Shown: piece by piece, positions 1-5,857 of the stretch
Layout of the letters: each line of letters begins with the position of its first letter
Numbering within the stretch: the first letter of the stretch is position 1
Origin: Deltaproteobacteria bacterium
GTDB taxonomy: Bacteria; Desulfobacterota; Desulfarculia; Desulfarculales; Desulfarculaceae
NCBI GenBank assembly: GCA_021815655.1
Contig: JAKAGJ010000063.1
Span: 1-8,235, forward strand
Length of the DNA stretch: 8,235 nt
Direction of reading: 5' to 3'
Position numbers and translations under genes: made by a program
Notes under the pieces: generated by a model
The model's input: only the letters and a program-made list of their open reading frames with translations
The model's database searches: none
What the model was told of the DNA's origin: nothing

Positions 1-352
1 GGTGAGCGAGGAGATGGTAAGGGCCATGAACCCCGGCTCGGTGATCGTGGACGTCTCCGTGGATCAGGGCGGCTGCGTGGCCACCATCCACCCCACCACC
101 CACGAGGACCCTATCTACGTGCTGCACGGGGTGACCCACTACGGGGTCAGCAACATGCCGGGGGCGGTGTCGCGCACCAGCACCTTCGCCCTGACCAACG
201 TGACCCTGCCCTATGTGCTGGCCCTGGCCGGCGGCCCCCTGGAGGCGGCCCGCCGCGACCCCGCCCTGGCCAAGGGCTTCAACGTGCATGCCGGGGGCTT
301 CTGCCATCCCGGCGTGGCCGAGGCCCTGGGGGCGGTCTGCCAGCCGCTCTGA
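1..352 (+). CDS. ald: Alanine dehydrogenase, C-terminal fragment (5' end outside window)
   Basis: NAD-dependent alanine dehydrogenase reversibly deaminates L-alanine to pyruvate and ammonium in the cytoplasm. Only the last ~116 residues are present; the reading frame is open at the left edge (first full codon at base 2), so the gene starts outside the window. Recognisable family blocks are the strand and loop [11 protein letters not shown], whose Asp in DQGG corresponds to the catalytic Asp near position 270 in characterised enzymes, then [11 protein letters not shown] and [17 protein letters not shown], and the late [11 protein letters not shown] segment. These blocks align in order with the Bacillus and Mycobacterium enzymes as I recall them. 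The C-terminus ends normally at TGA 350-352, so this is truncation by the window, not decay. The GTG at base 2 lies inside the conserved fold and is not a real start. A terminator candidate follows at 477-510. PntA-type transhydrogenases share the fold, but the NMPGAV and ALTN blocks favour alanine dehydrogenase. Confidence 0.93.
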   Translation, partial: VSEEMVRAMNPGSVIVDVSVDQGGCVATIHPTTHEDPIYVLHGVTHYGVSNMPGAVSRTSTFALTNVTLPYVLALAGGPLEAARRDPALAKGFNVHAGGFCHPGVAEALGAVCQPL

Positions 353-372
353 CCTTGGCCCTTGCCATAACG

Positions 373-391
373 CCCGGCGCCCGGCGCCGGG
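373..391 (+). other. GC-only hairpin downstream of ald
   Basis: A 7-bp stem, CCCGGCG (373-379) paired with CGCCGGG (385-391), with a 5-nt loop, begins 21 nt after the ald stop. It lacks a T-tract, so it is a poor intrinsic terminator by itself. It could protect the mRNA 3' end from exonucleases or simply reflect GC-rich composition. Confidence 0.3.
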
Positions 392-476
392 GGGCAGGAT
401 CGGCTTGCGGCCCAGGGTCGCAGGCCGTAATATTGCCCCGGGGCCAGGCCCGGCTTGCCCCCACCCGCCCCTGCCA

Positions 477-510
477 GGCCGACGGGCCCCCGCCGTCGGC
501 CCTAGTTATT
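477..510 (+). terminator. Intrinsic terminator candidate for ald
   Basis: A perfect 9-bp GC-rich stem, GGCCGACGG (477-485) with CCGTCGGCC (493-501), encloses a 7-nt loop. It is followed by the T-containing tail CTAGTTATT. The hairpin sits 124 nt after the ald stop, at the boundary where composition changes from GC-rich to AT-rich. The U-tract is interrupted, so efficiency is uncertain, but the perfect stem and position make it the best termination site for the ald transcript. Confidence 0.55.
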
Positions 511-674
511 GGGGGGTATAAAATTTAACGAAAAATATCTCCTGACGGGCCTACAACCCTTTTGCCATCTTTACCGCTGGTTAGACCGCGATCGCCCATA
601 CGGGAACCAAAAAAATGAAAAACGGCGCTTTTTTGAGTTTTTAGCAGTAATTTTGAGATTGAGTGTGTGTCTTT

Positions 675-696
675 TTTGGTCACAATTGTGACTAAA
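675..696. promoter_or_regulatory. 22-bp palindromic operator candidate
   Basis: The core GTCACAATTGTGAC (679-692) is a perfect 14-bp palindrome. Three more matching pairs (TTT at 675-677, AAA at 694-696) lie beyond a single mismatch at 678/693. The half-site order is TCACA then TGTGA, the reverse of the CRP arrangement, so this is not a standard CRP site. A symmetric site of this length in AT-rich non-coding DNA typically binds a dimeric regulator. The regulator cannot be named from sequence. It lies about 75 bp upstream of the candidate -35. Confidence 0.5.
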
Positions 697-769
697 CCTG
701 GAAGACCAAGAGACCTGCGGGCTTACCTGGACGCGCCAAAAAAAACCTAATACCCGCCTGTTGCGGAGT

Positions 770-797
770 TTGGCATATTTATTTTGATCTATATCAA
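770..797 (+). promoter_or_regulatory. Sigma-70-type promoter candidate for the DnaA-family gene
   Basis: The -35 candidate TTGGCA (770-775) matches 5 of 6 consensus bases. It is separated by 16 bp from a -10 candidate TATCAA (792-797), which matches 4 of 6. The predicted start is near base 804, giving a leader of about 140 nt before ATG 945. The -10 is embedded in the FNR-type dyad, which would imply repression by factor binding at this promoter. The assignment rests on hexamer matches only. Confidence 0.35.
784..797. promoter_or_regulatory. FNR/CRP-family binding site candidate (perfect dyad)
   Basis: The sequence TTGATCTATATCAA is a perfect match to the classical FNR/ANR consensus TTGAT-N4-ATCAA, with exact dyad symmetry across the ten defined bases. 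FNR-family proteins sense oxygen, nitric oxide or redox state. The site overlaps the candidate -10 and lies 147 bp upstream of ATG 945. It could be used by an FNR, Dnr or other CRP-superfamily protein; that regulator is not in the window. Confidence 0.5.
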
Positions 798-807
798 CCA
801 GTTTCCT

Positions 808-816
808 TGTGGACAA
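808..816 (-). promoter_or_regulatory. DnaA-box-like 9-mer
   Basis: Read on the minus strand this is TTGTCCACA, one base from the E. coli consensus TTATCCACA and identical to the box form used in high-GC actinobacteria. It begins 10 bp after the FNR-type dyad and only a few bases after the predicted transcription start, a suitable place for autorepression of a DnaA gene. Only one good box was found; related matches around 677-696 have two to three mismatches. A single 9-mer can occur by chance. Confidence 0.4.
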
Positions 817-944
817 GTCTCAAGTGGCCCTTTGGCCCAACCGCTCAGGCCACCATTGACCGCGTGCCGGGGCAGACGGTAGCTTATGGCCCATCATCGA
901 GAACGCCCGCGAAGCCTGTCCATATAGAAAAATACGCCCGAATA

Positions 945-2303
945 ATGACCAAAATCACATGGTCTTTGGAGGATGATTTGTCCTTGGCCCTTTGGAATGC
1001 CCTCTGCGACGGTCTGCGCGCCCGCCTGGATGATGAGGAATACCAGGTATGGATCGCGCCCCTGCGCCTGCTGCGCCACGACCCCTCGCGGCTATCCCTG
1101 GGCTGCCCCAATGCTTTCCATCGCACCTGGATCCGCGACAATTACCTGTCGCGCATGCGCGATATCCTGGTCCAACTGGGCCAGCCCCTGGAAATCGGTC
1201 TGGAACTGCTACCCAACTCCCAGCCGGCCCTGTCAAGCGGCCCCAGGCAACTGGAGCTGCCCCAGGTGGCCCAATGGCGCCCCAAGCTCAATCAGCGCTT
1301 CGTCTTCGACAAGTTCATCTCCGGCGGCGGCAACGAGTTCGCCTGGGCCGCGGCCAAGGCCATGGCCCAGGGGCGGAAGTTGTTTGCCAACACCCTATTC
1401 CTGGTTTCCGGCACCGGCCTGGGCAAGAGCCACCTCACCCAGGCCGTGGGGCACCAGGTGCTGATGTGCGCACCCGGCACCCGGGTGGCCTATCTCACGG
1501 CCGAGGATTTCGCCAACCAGATGATCGCCGCCCTGCGCAACAAGCGCATCGAGGCCTTCAAGGAACGCTACCGCCGCTCCTGCGACCTGCTGCTCCTGGA
1601 GGAAGTGCAGTTCCTGGCGGGCAAGGACAAGACCCAGGACGAGTTGGGTTACACCCTGGACGCGCTCCTGGACGCCGGCAAGCGCGTGGTCTTTACCGGG
1701 GCCTGCGCGCCGGGGCACATCAAGGGCCTCAAACGCCACCTGGCCAGCCGTCTCAGCTCCGGGCTAACGGCGGCTATCGAGCCCCCGGACCACCTCACGC
1801 GGGTGCGCATCCTGGAGCACATGTCCCGCGAGGAGGGGGTGAGCGTGGACCCCGACGTGCTGGAATACCTGGCCCAGGAGTTGGCCGGCGACGTGCGCCG
1901 CCTGCAATCGGCGCTGGTGGGGCTAATGGCCCAGGGCAGCCTCACCCGCCGGCCGCTGGACCTGCGCCTGGCCGCCGAGGTGCTGGGACACATGCATCTG
2001 CAACTCAGCCGGGTGACGCCGGAGCAGATACTAAGCATCGTGGCCCAGGTTTACGGTCTTGAGAGGGGCCTGCTCATCGGCAAGAGCCGCAAGAAGGCCA
2101 TCACCCGGCCGCGCAACCTGGCCCTGTACCTCTGCCGGCGCCACACGGAGGCCTCCTACGCCGCCCTGGGCCGGGCCTTCAACCGCGACCACTCCACGGT
2201 GATGTACGGCGTGGACCAAGTGGAGCGCGGCCTGGGCAGCGACCCCAAGATGGCCCAAGAGCTGGCCTTTTTGGAACAGCGCCTGGGCCTGGCCTCCAGC
2301 TAG
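945..2303 (+). CDS. dnaA: Divergent DnaA-family replication initiator (probable DnaA paralogue)
   Basis: DnaA is the cytoplasmic AAA+ ATPase that binds DnaA boxes and opens oriC. From ATG 945 it is 452 residues, normal for the family. Domain I (about 12-85) aligns with E. coli DnaA through ALWNALC, YQVWIAPL and PNAFHRTWIRDNYL. The AAA+ domain (about 115-345) has Walker A SGTGLGKS (155-162), Walker B LLLLEE (215-220), an arginine-finger-like SRL (R269), IEPPD, and sensor 2 VRRLQSAL (R318). Domain IV carries RPRNLALYLC and the box-recognition RDHSTV (414-419). By my alignment to E. coli, Walker B Asp-Asp is Glu-Glu, the sensor 1 Asp of TSD is Ala (FTGAC), Arg281 is His, and FGGRDH is one residue shorter (FNRDH). 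No dnaN or recF is adjacent. The start is uncertain: ATG 945 has no Shine-Dalgarno, whereas TTG 978 follows GGAGG (968-972) and gives MSLALW, like E. coli MSLSLW. It ends at a strong terminator. Confidence 0.9.
   Translation: MTKITWSLEDDLSLALWNALCDGLRARLDDEEYQVWIAPLRLLRHDPSRLSLGCPNAFHRTWIRDNYLSRMRDILVQLGQPLEIGLELLPNSQPALSSGPRQLELPQVAQWRPKLNQRFVFDKFISGGGNEFAWAAAKAMAQGRKLFANTLFLVSGTGLGKSHLTQAVGHQVLMCAPGTRVAYLTAEDFANQMIAALRNKRIEAFKERYRRSCDLLLLEEVQFLAGKDKTQDELGYTLDALLDAGKRVVFTGACAPGHIKGLKRHLASRLSSGLTAAIEPPDHLTRVRILEHMSREEGVSVDPDVLEYLAQELAGDVRRLQSALVGLMAQGSLTRRPLDLRLAAEVLGHMHLQLSRVTPEQILSIVAQVYGLERGLLIGKSRKKAITRPRNLALYLCRRHTEASYAALGRAFNRDHSTVMYGVDQVERGLGSDPKMAQELAFLEQRLGLASS
968..972 (+). promoter_or_regulatory. 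Shine-Dalgarno GGAGG supporting an alternative TTG start at 978
   Basis: GGAGG lies 5 nt before an in-frame TTG (978-980). Initiation there gives a 441-residue protein beginning MSLALW, which coincides with the natural start of E. coli DnaA (MSLSLW). ATG 945 has no comparable motif upstream. The site therefore decides between two starts 33 nt apart. The choice is close, since TTG is a less frequent start codon. Confidence 0.45.
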
Positions 2304-2321
2304 GCCTTCGCCACCGAAACA

Positions 2322-2362
2322 AACCGCCGCCCCGGGCGCACCCCGGGGCGGCGGTTATTTTG
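2322..2362. terminator. Strong bidirectional intrinsic terminator
   Basis: A perfect 15-bp stem (2322-2336 with 2342-2356) encloses a 5-nt loop CGCAC. On the plus strand it is followed by TTATTTT (the first two T belong to the stem). On the minus strand it is followed by TTTGTTTC. It begins 18 nt after the DnaA-family stop and ends 18 nt before the convergent SCP2 stop at 2380, so it can terminate both transcripts. Confidence 0.92.
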
Positions 2363-2379
2363 CGACTCCGGTCCCGGCC

Positions 2380-2793
2380 TCAGGCGGCGATGCCCTTGCT
2401 GGCCAGCACCTGCCGGTAGATGGGCGCGATGAGCTTCAGGACCGGGGCCAGCTTCAACAGCGCCGCCGCCGAGCCCTTGGACTTGATGCGCCCGGTGGCC
2501 ATGGCCACCACCGGGTTGAGCTGGTTGGACCAGGCCTGGTGGCCGATGTCCACGCCGGCGATGATGGTCACGTCGGGGGAGTCGGCCGGCGCCCCGGCCA
2601 CCACCTGTATGGCCTCGCCCCGGGCATCCACATGAAAGGAAACCTGGGGGTCGTCCTGGGTGTAATCAAAATAAACCAATTGCTTTAACTGACCCACGAT
2701 GCCGGCGATCTGAGCGTCGTCCACCGCCCGCCTAAAGGTTTCCACAAAGACCTCCACCGCCGTGGCTGGGTCATTGAAGTACTTGGATTTCAT
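2380..2793 (-). CDS. SCP2 sterol-binding domain protein
   Basis: This is a 137-residue single-domain protein of the SCP2 (sterol carrier protein 2-like) fold, a small soluble hydrophobic-tunnel domain that binds lipids or acyl chains. No signal peptide or membrane segment is seen. The segment PDVTIIAGVDIGHQAWSNQ (73-91) followed by NPVVAMATGRIKSKGSAAALL (93-113, given here as its two recognisable parts NPVVAMATG and RIKSKGSAAALL) is the typical SCP2 C-terminal half. The N-terminal half has a helix rich in Val, Phe and Glu, then strands ending in VSFHVD. The ligand and physiological role cannot be told from sequence. The start ATG at 2793 is supported by GAGG (CCTC on the plus strand, 2802-2805) 8 nt upstream. 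It is downstream of and co-oriented with the fused dehydrogenase, with a 159-nt gap holding a hairpin and its own promoter candidate. Co-transcription is therefore possible but not implied. Confidence 0.82.
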   Translation of the reverse strand: MKSKYFNDPATAVEVFVETFRRAVDDAQIAGIVGQLKQLVYFDYTQDDPQVSFHVDARGEAIQVVAGAPADSPDVTIIAGVDIGHQAWSNQLNPVVAMATGRIKSKGSAAALLKLAPVLKLIAPIYRQVLASKGIAA

Positions 2794-2837
2794 GACTCTA
2801 ACCTCACTAATTTAAGCGTTTGCTCAAAGTTTTACCC

Positions 2838-2867
2838 AGTCTACCCGTAAAATCCGTATTGCTTCAA
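2838..2867 (-). promoter_or_regulatory. Weak promoter candidate for the SCP2 gene
   Basis: Reading the minus strand, TTGAAG (2862-2867) precedes TAGACT (2838-2843) with an 18-bp spacer. Each matches four of six consensus bases. The predicted leader is about 38 nt to ATG 2793. The local AT-rich stretch is consistent with a promoter, but the hexamers are imperfect. Confidence 0.3.
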
Positions 2868-2923
2868 CGGGAGCCAACTCAGCCCGCCCTCGCCTCAGCA
2901 CCAATCGACCCGTTATGCCCCCC

Positions 2924-2944
2924 CCGGGGGCACCCGGCCCCCGG
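2924..2944 (-). terminator. GC hairpin after the fused dehydrogenase gene
   Basis: A perfect 8-bp stem, CCGGGGGC (2924-2931) with GCCCCCGG (2937-2944), has a 5-nt loop and begins 8 nt beyond the stop of the fused gene. An overlapping alternative stem, TGCCCCC (2916-2922) with GGGGGCA (2926-2932), has a 3-nt loop. There is no T-tract on the minus strand. It is a candidate transcript end or RNA-stabilising hairpin rather than a canonical terminator. Confidence 0.4.
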
Positions 2945-2952
2945 CCGCCCGG

Positions 2953-5613
2953 CTACCAGGCCTGCTCAAAGACCTCGTATATCTGCCCGGGATCGGTGAC
3001 GGGCCGGGGGTTGAAGATGCAGGCCGGGTCGGCCACCGCGTGGGCCGCGGCGTCGTACAGGCCGTCCTCGGGCACCCCCAGGTCCTTTAGCCGGCTGGGG
3101 TGACCGATGGCCGCGATCAAATCAGCCACGGCATCGGCGGCGGCCAGGGCCGCCTGTCCCGCGCTCAGGCCGGCCGTGGCCGCCCCCAGGGCCTGGGCCG
3201 CCTGCCCCAGGGCCGGGGCGCAGTACTCGGCGTTGAAGCGCATCACGTGGGGCAGCACCACGCCGCAGGCGCTGCCGTGGGGCACGCCATAGAGGGCACC
3301 CACGGTATGGGCCATGGCGTGGGCCAGGGCCACCTGGGCGGTGGTGAAGGCCCAGCCGGCCATGCATGCCGCGGCCTGCATGTGACCCCGGGCCTTGAGG
3401 TCATCGCCCTGGGACACACAGCGCGGCAGGTTCTGGGCGATGAGCCGCACGGCGTGCAGGGCCAAGGCATCGCAGACCGGGTTGCTGCGCAGGCTCATCA
3501 GGGCCTCCAGGGCGTGGGTCAGGGCGTCCAGGCCGGTGCCGGCGCTGAGCCCCGGCGGCAACCCCCGCACGAATTGGGGGTCCAGGATGGCCACCGCCGG
3601 GAAGATGGCGTTCTCCAGGATGTAAACCTTGCGCCCCACCTGGTGGTTTTTGATCACCGCCACGTTGGTGACCTCGCTGCCGGTGCCGGCGGTGGTGGGC
3701 ACCGCGATGTGGGGCGTGGCCGGCCGGTTCAGACGCAGCACCGCCACGTGGTCCATGGCCTGGCCGCCCTGGCTCAGCACCACGGCCAGGGCCTTGGCCG
3801 TGTCCATGACGCTGCCCCCGCCCACGCTCACCACGGCGTCGGCCCCCAACTCCCGGGCCAGCAGGGCGGCGGCGTCCACGGTGGCCAGGCTGCTGTCCTG
3901 GGGTATGTCCTCGAAAATTCCCGCGCAATAGCCGCCCAGCGCCTTGACCGCCACCTCGGCCAGACCGGCGGCGGCCACCCCGGGGTCGGTGAGCAGGATG
4001 GCCCGCTTGCAGCCCAGGGCCTGTAGCTCGCTGCCGATGCTGGCTATTGATCCCGGGCCGCTGTTGACCTTGGTGGGTCCCAGATACTGGAAGGAGCTCG
4101 TCTGGGGGTAGGCGAACATCATCTGGAAGGCCAGCTTGTTGGAGGGGTCGGATTCGGCGGACACATGCACGCGCTTGATCTGGGTGTACTCGCTGAGCCC
4201 GTGGTGCCCCAATTCGCGCCCCACCCCCGACTGCTTGTAGCCGCCGAAGGGGCAGTAGTCGCCAAAGGCGTGGTAGTCATTGATCCACATGGTGCCGGTG
4301 GCCACCTTGGCGGCCATGGCCTCGGCCCGGGCGATGTCCCGCGACCACACCCCGCCGGCCAGGCCGTAGGGGCTGTCGTTGGCGATGGCCACCGCCTCGT
4401 CGTCGTCGTGGAAGGGGATCAGGCAGACCACCGGCCCGAAAATCTCCTCGCGGGCGATGCGCATGGCGTTCTTCACCCCGGCGAAGACCGTGGGCTCGTA
4501 GTAATAGCCATCCTCCAGGTCGAAGCGCTGGGGACGTTGCCCCCCGCATACCACCTCGGCGCCCTCCTGGCGCCCCAGTTGCACATACCCCTCGGTGGTG
4601 GCCAGTTGGCCGGCGCTGACCAGGGGCCCCATCTGCGAGGCCGCATCCAGCTGGTAGGCGATATGGATGTCCCCCACCCTTCGGGCCAGGCGCTCCACGA
4701 ACTGGTCGTAGAGCCTCTCCTGCACCAGAATGCGAGTGCCGGACTCGCAGACCTGGCCGCAGTGGAAGAAAGTCCCAAAGAGCCCGCCGTCGATGGCCAG
4801 GTTCAGGTCCGCGTCCTCCAGGATGATGTTGGCGCTCTTGCCGCCCAGCTCCAGGGTCACTTTTTTCACCGTGTCGGCGGCCATCCTCATGATCTGCCGC
4901 CCCACCTCGCTGGAGCCGGTGAAGGCGATCTTGTCCACCGCCGGGTGGGTGCACAAGACCTGGCCCAGGGCTTGCCCCGGGCCGGCGATGATGTTCACCA
5001 CCCCCGGGGGAATCTGGCTCTCGGCCAGGGCCTCGGCCAGAATCAGCGCGCTCACCGGCGTGTGCGAGGCCGGCTTGAGCACCACGGTGTTGCCCATGAT
5101 GGCGGCCATGGCGATCTTCCACATGGCCATGGTGAAGGGGAAATTCCAGGGGATTATGCCCACGCACACCCCCAGGGGCTCGCGGCGGATGTAATTGCGC
5201 CCCGGGAAGAAGGGGTTGCCGGCCACGGGGATCTCCTCCCGCCAGGGGAAGTCGCGCCCCGCGTACTGGGCCAGGTTGCGCACCATCAGCGAGCCCAGGA
5301 ATATCTCGGTCTTGGTGCGGTTGATGATGCCGCCCGAATCCAGGGACTCGAACATGGCCAGGCGCACGGCGTGGCGCATGACCCGGTCGGCGAAGTCCAT
5401 CATGATGCGCGAGCGCTGGGCCGGTTCCATACCCGGCCACTCCCCGCGGTCGAAGGCACGGCGGGCGGCCAGGATGGCGGCTTCGGCCTCGGACGGCCCG
5501 GCCAAGGCCACCGTGGCGAAGGCTTGGCCCGTGCCGGGGTCCAAGGTCTCGAAGACCGCCCCGTTTTGGGCGTCCACGAACTGCCCGTCGATGAACAGCC
5601 TAAAATGCTCCAT
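2953..5613 (-). CDS. Fused non-acylating aldehyde dehydrogenase / iron-type alcohol dehydrogenase
   Basis: One uninterrupted 886-residue frame carries two complete enzymes. Residues ~1-484 are an NAD(P)-dependent aldehyde dehydrogenase: IIPWNFP with Asn157, LKPAS with Lys180, the cofactor loop FTGSSEVG (231-238), general base Glu255 in LELGGKS, nucleophile Cys289 in GQVC, and EIFGP with Glu390. The end, INDYH...GGYKQSGVGRELG, resembles betaine-aldehyde dehydrogenases. After a short linker (~485-508), residues ~509-886 are a group III alcohol dehydrogenase: PTKV, GGGSVMD (598-604), PTTAGTGSEVT, and all four metal ligands Asp696, His700, His765 and His779. Domain order is that of AdhE, but Glu255 marks a hydrolytic domain yielding carboxylate, not acyl-CoA. 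Predicted chemistry is primary alcohol to aldehyde to acid with two NADH; substrate unknown. B. subtilis GbsA/GbsB (choline to glycine betaine) are the separate-protein analogues I find closest. The start at 5613 is chosen for the GGGGAGGGG ribosome site just upstream; an upstream in-frame GTG (5673) has none. Confidence 0.9.
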   Translation of the reverse strand: MEHFRLFIDGQFVDAQNGAVFETLDPGTGQAFATVALAGPSEAEAAILAARRAFDRGEWPGMEPAQRSRIMMDFADRVMRHAVRLAMFESLDSGGIINRTKTEIFLGSLMVRNLAQYAGRDFPWREEIPVAGNPFFPGRNYIRREPLGVCVGIIPWNFPFTMAMWKIAMAAIMGNTVVLKPASHTPVSALILAEALAESQIPPGVVNIIAGPGQALGQVLCTHPAVDKIAFTGSSEVGRQIMRMAADTVKKVTLELGGKSANIILEDADLNLAIDGGLFGTFFHCGQVCESGTRILVQERLYDQFVERLARRVGDIHIAYQLDAASQMGPLVSAGQLATTEGYVQLGRQEGAEVVCGGQRPQRFDLEDGYYYEPTVFAGVKNAMRIAREEIFGPVVCLIPFHDDDEAVAIANDSPYGLAGGVWSRDIARAEAMAAKVATGTMWINDYHAFGDYCPFGGYKQSGVGRELGHHGLSEYTQIKRVHVSAESDPSNKLAFQMMFAYPQTSSFQYLGPTKVNSGPGSIASIGSELQALGCKRAILLTDPGVAAAGLAEVAVKALGGYCAGIFEDIPQDSSLATVDAAALLARELGADAVVSVGGGSVMDTAKALAVVLSQGGQAMDHVAVLRLNRPATPHIAVPTTAGTGSEVTNVAVIKNHQVGRKVYILENAIFPAVAILDPQFVRGLPPGLSAGTGLDALTHALEALMSLRSNPVCDALALHAVRLIAQNLPRCVSQGDDLKARGHMQAAACMAGWAFTTAQVALAHAMAHTVGALYGVPHGSACGVVLPHVMRFNAEYCAPALGQAAQALGAATAGLSAGQAALAAADAVADLIAAIGHPSRLKDLGVPEDGLYDAAAHAVADPACIFNPRPVTDPGQIYEVFEQAW

Positions 5614-5714
5614 GGCCCCTCCCCTTTCTGCTTGGCGTGGCGAAAGCAAGACCTGTCCCCGCCTCCCGGCCACCGCGCGGCGCGGGGCGGAGAGGCCATG
5701 GCAAACGTCGGCGG

Positions 5715-5752
5715 GTATTTATGAAATACGCTCTGGCCAGCGCCAAAGTCAA
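5715..5752 (-). promoter_or_regulatory. Promoter with overlapping inverted repeat, for the fused dehydrogenase
   Basis: On the minus strand, TTGACT (5747-5752, 5 of 6) and TATTTC (5723-5728, 3 of 6) are spaced 18 bp apart. The perfect inverted repeat GTATTT-ATG-AAATAC (5715-5729) covers the -10, a common layout for a repressor operator. The predicted leader is about 100 nt. The -35 is good and the -10 weak. The regulator is unknown and no regulator gene is adjacent. Confidence 0.38.
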
Positions 5753-5821
5753 GGCCGTCGGCGGCTTGCCCGCCGCTGGCGGCTCCCGTGGAGGGGCTAA
5801 TGGGCAGTAATCAGGCGTGCA

Positions 5822-5851
5822 GGCCGGAGGGGCCAACAGGCCCCCCCGGCC
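5822..5851 (-). terminator. Hairpin after pgl, candidate transcript end
   Basis: A 13-bp stem (5822-5834 with 5839-5851) contains one G-U wobble on the minus-strand RNA and a 4-nt loop (AACA on plus, TGTT on minus). It begins 6 nt beyond the pgl stop. No T-tract follows on the minus strand, so it is not a canonical intrinsic terminator. Its strength and position suggest it ends or protects the zwf-pgl message and separates it from the fused dehydrogenase gene. Confidence 0.5.
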
Positions 5852-5857
5852 AGGGGG

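Larger units (their letters stand above)
505..800. other. AT-rich non-coding island upstream of the DnaA-family gene
   Basis: No credible gene is found between the ald stop and the DnaA-family start (about 590 nt). The central ~300 bases are strikingly AT-rich against GC-rich flanks. They contain A or T runs at 609-615, 618-622, 629-634, 638-642, 651-654 and 672-677, then eight A at 738-745. The heptamer TTTTGAG occurs at 631-637 and 651-657, exactly 20 bp apart, with a shorter TTGAG at 659-663. Centres of the first five tracts are about 8-12 bp apart, close to helical phasing, which predicts intrinsic curvature. The island ends with the palindrome, promoter, FNR-type dyad and DnaA-box candidates listed separately. 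It is most likely a complex regulatory region; an origin-like role is possible but not shown. Confidence 0.6.

Noticed and set aside
509..691. 60-codon plus-strand frame in the AT-rich island
   Set aside because: It starts at TTG without a ribosome site, is Phe/Arg-rich, and covers the region of regulatory repeats. No family is recognised.
571..816. 81-codon minus-strand frame in the AT-rich island
   Set aside because: It has a highly basic composition from A/T tracts, no ribosome site, and runs across the palindrome and promoter elements.
807..944. 46-codon N-terminal extension of the DnaA-family protein from TTG 807
   Set aside because: The TTG overlaps the DnaA-box-like site and lies at the predicted transcription start. 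The extension has no similarity to DnaA domain I, which begins after ATG 945.
353..944. Chromosomal oriC
   Set aside because: Only one good DnaA box was found, and dnaN, recF, gyrB, rpmH and parAB are absent nearby. AT-richness alone is not enough.
1049..2062. 337-codon plus-strand frame overlapping the DnaA-family gene
   Set aside because: It is Pro/Gly/Ala-rich with no motif. The DnaA frame explains the DNA.
4060..4170. Two separate genes joined by an artefactual frame
   Set aside because: The ALDH-ADH junction is one open frame with a plausible short linker and no start codon with a ribosome site for the second domain that I can see.
4277..5440. 387-codon minus-strand frame inside the fused dehydrogenase
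   Set aside because: It is an out-of-frame shadow with Arg/Gly/His-rich low-complexity sequence, while the other frame has complete catalytic motifs.
4165..5724. 519-codon open frame on the plus strand
   Set aside because: It lies wholly antisense to the aldehyde dehydrogenase domain, is rich in Gly, Ala, His and Val as expected from GC-biased third positions, and shows no family motif.
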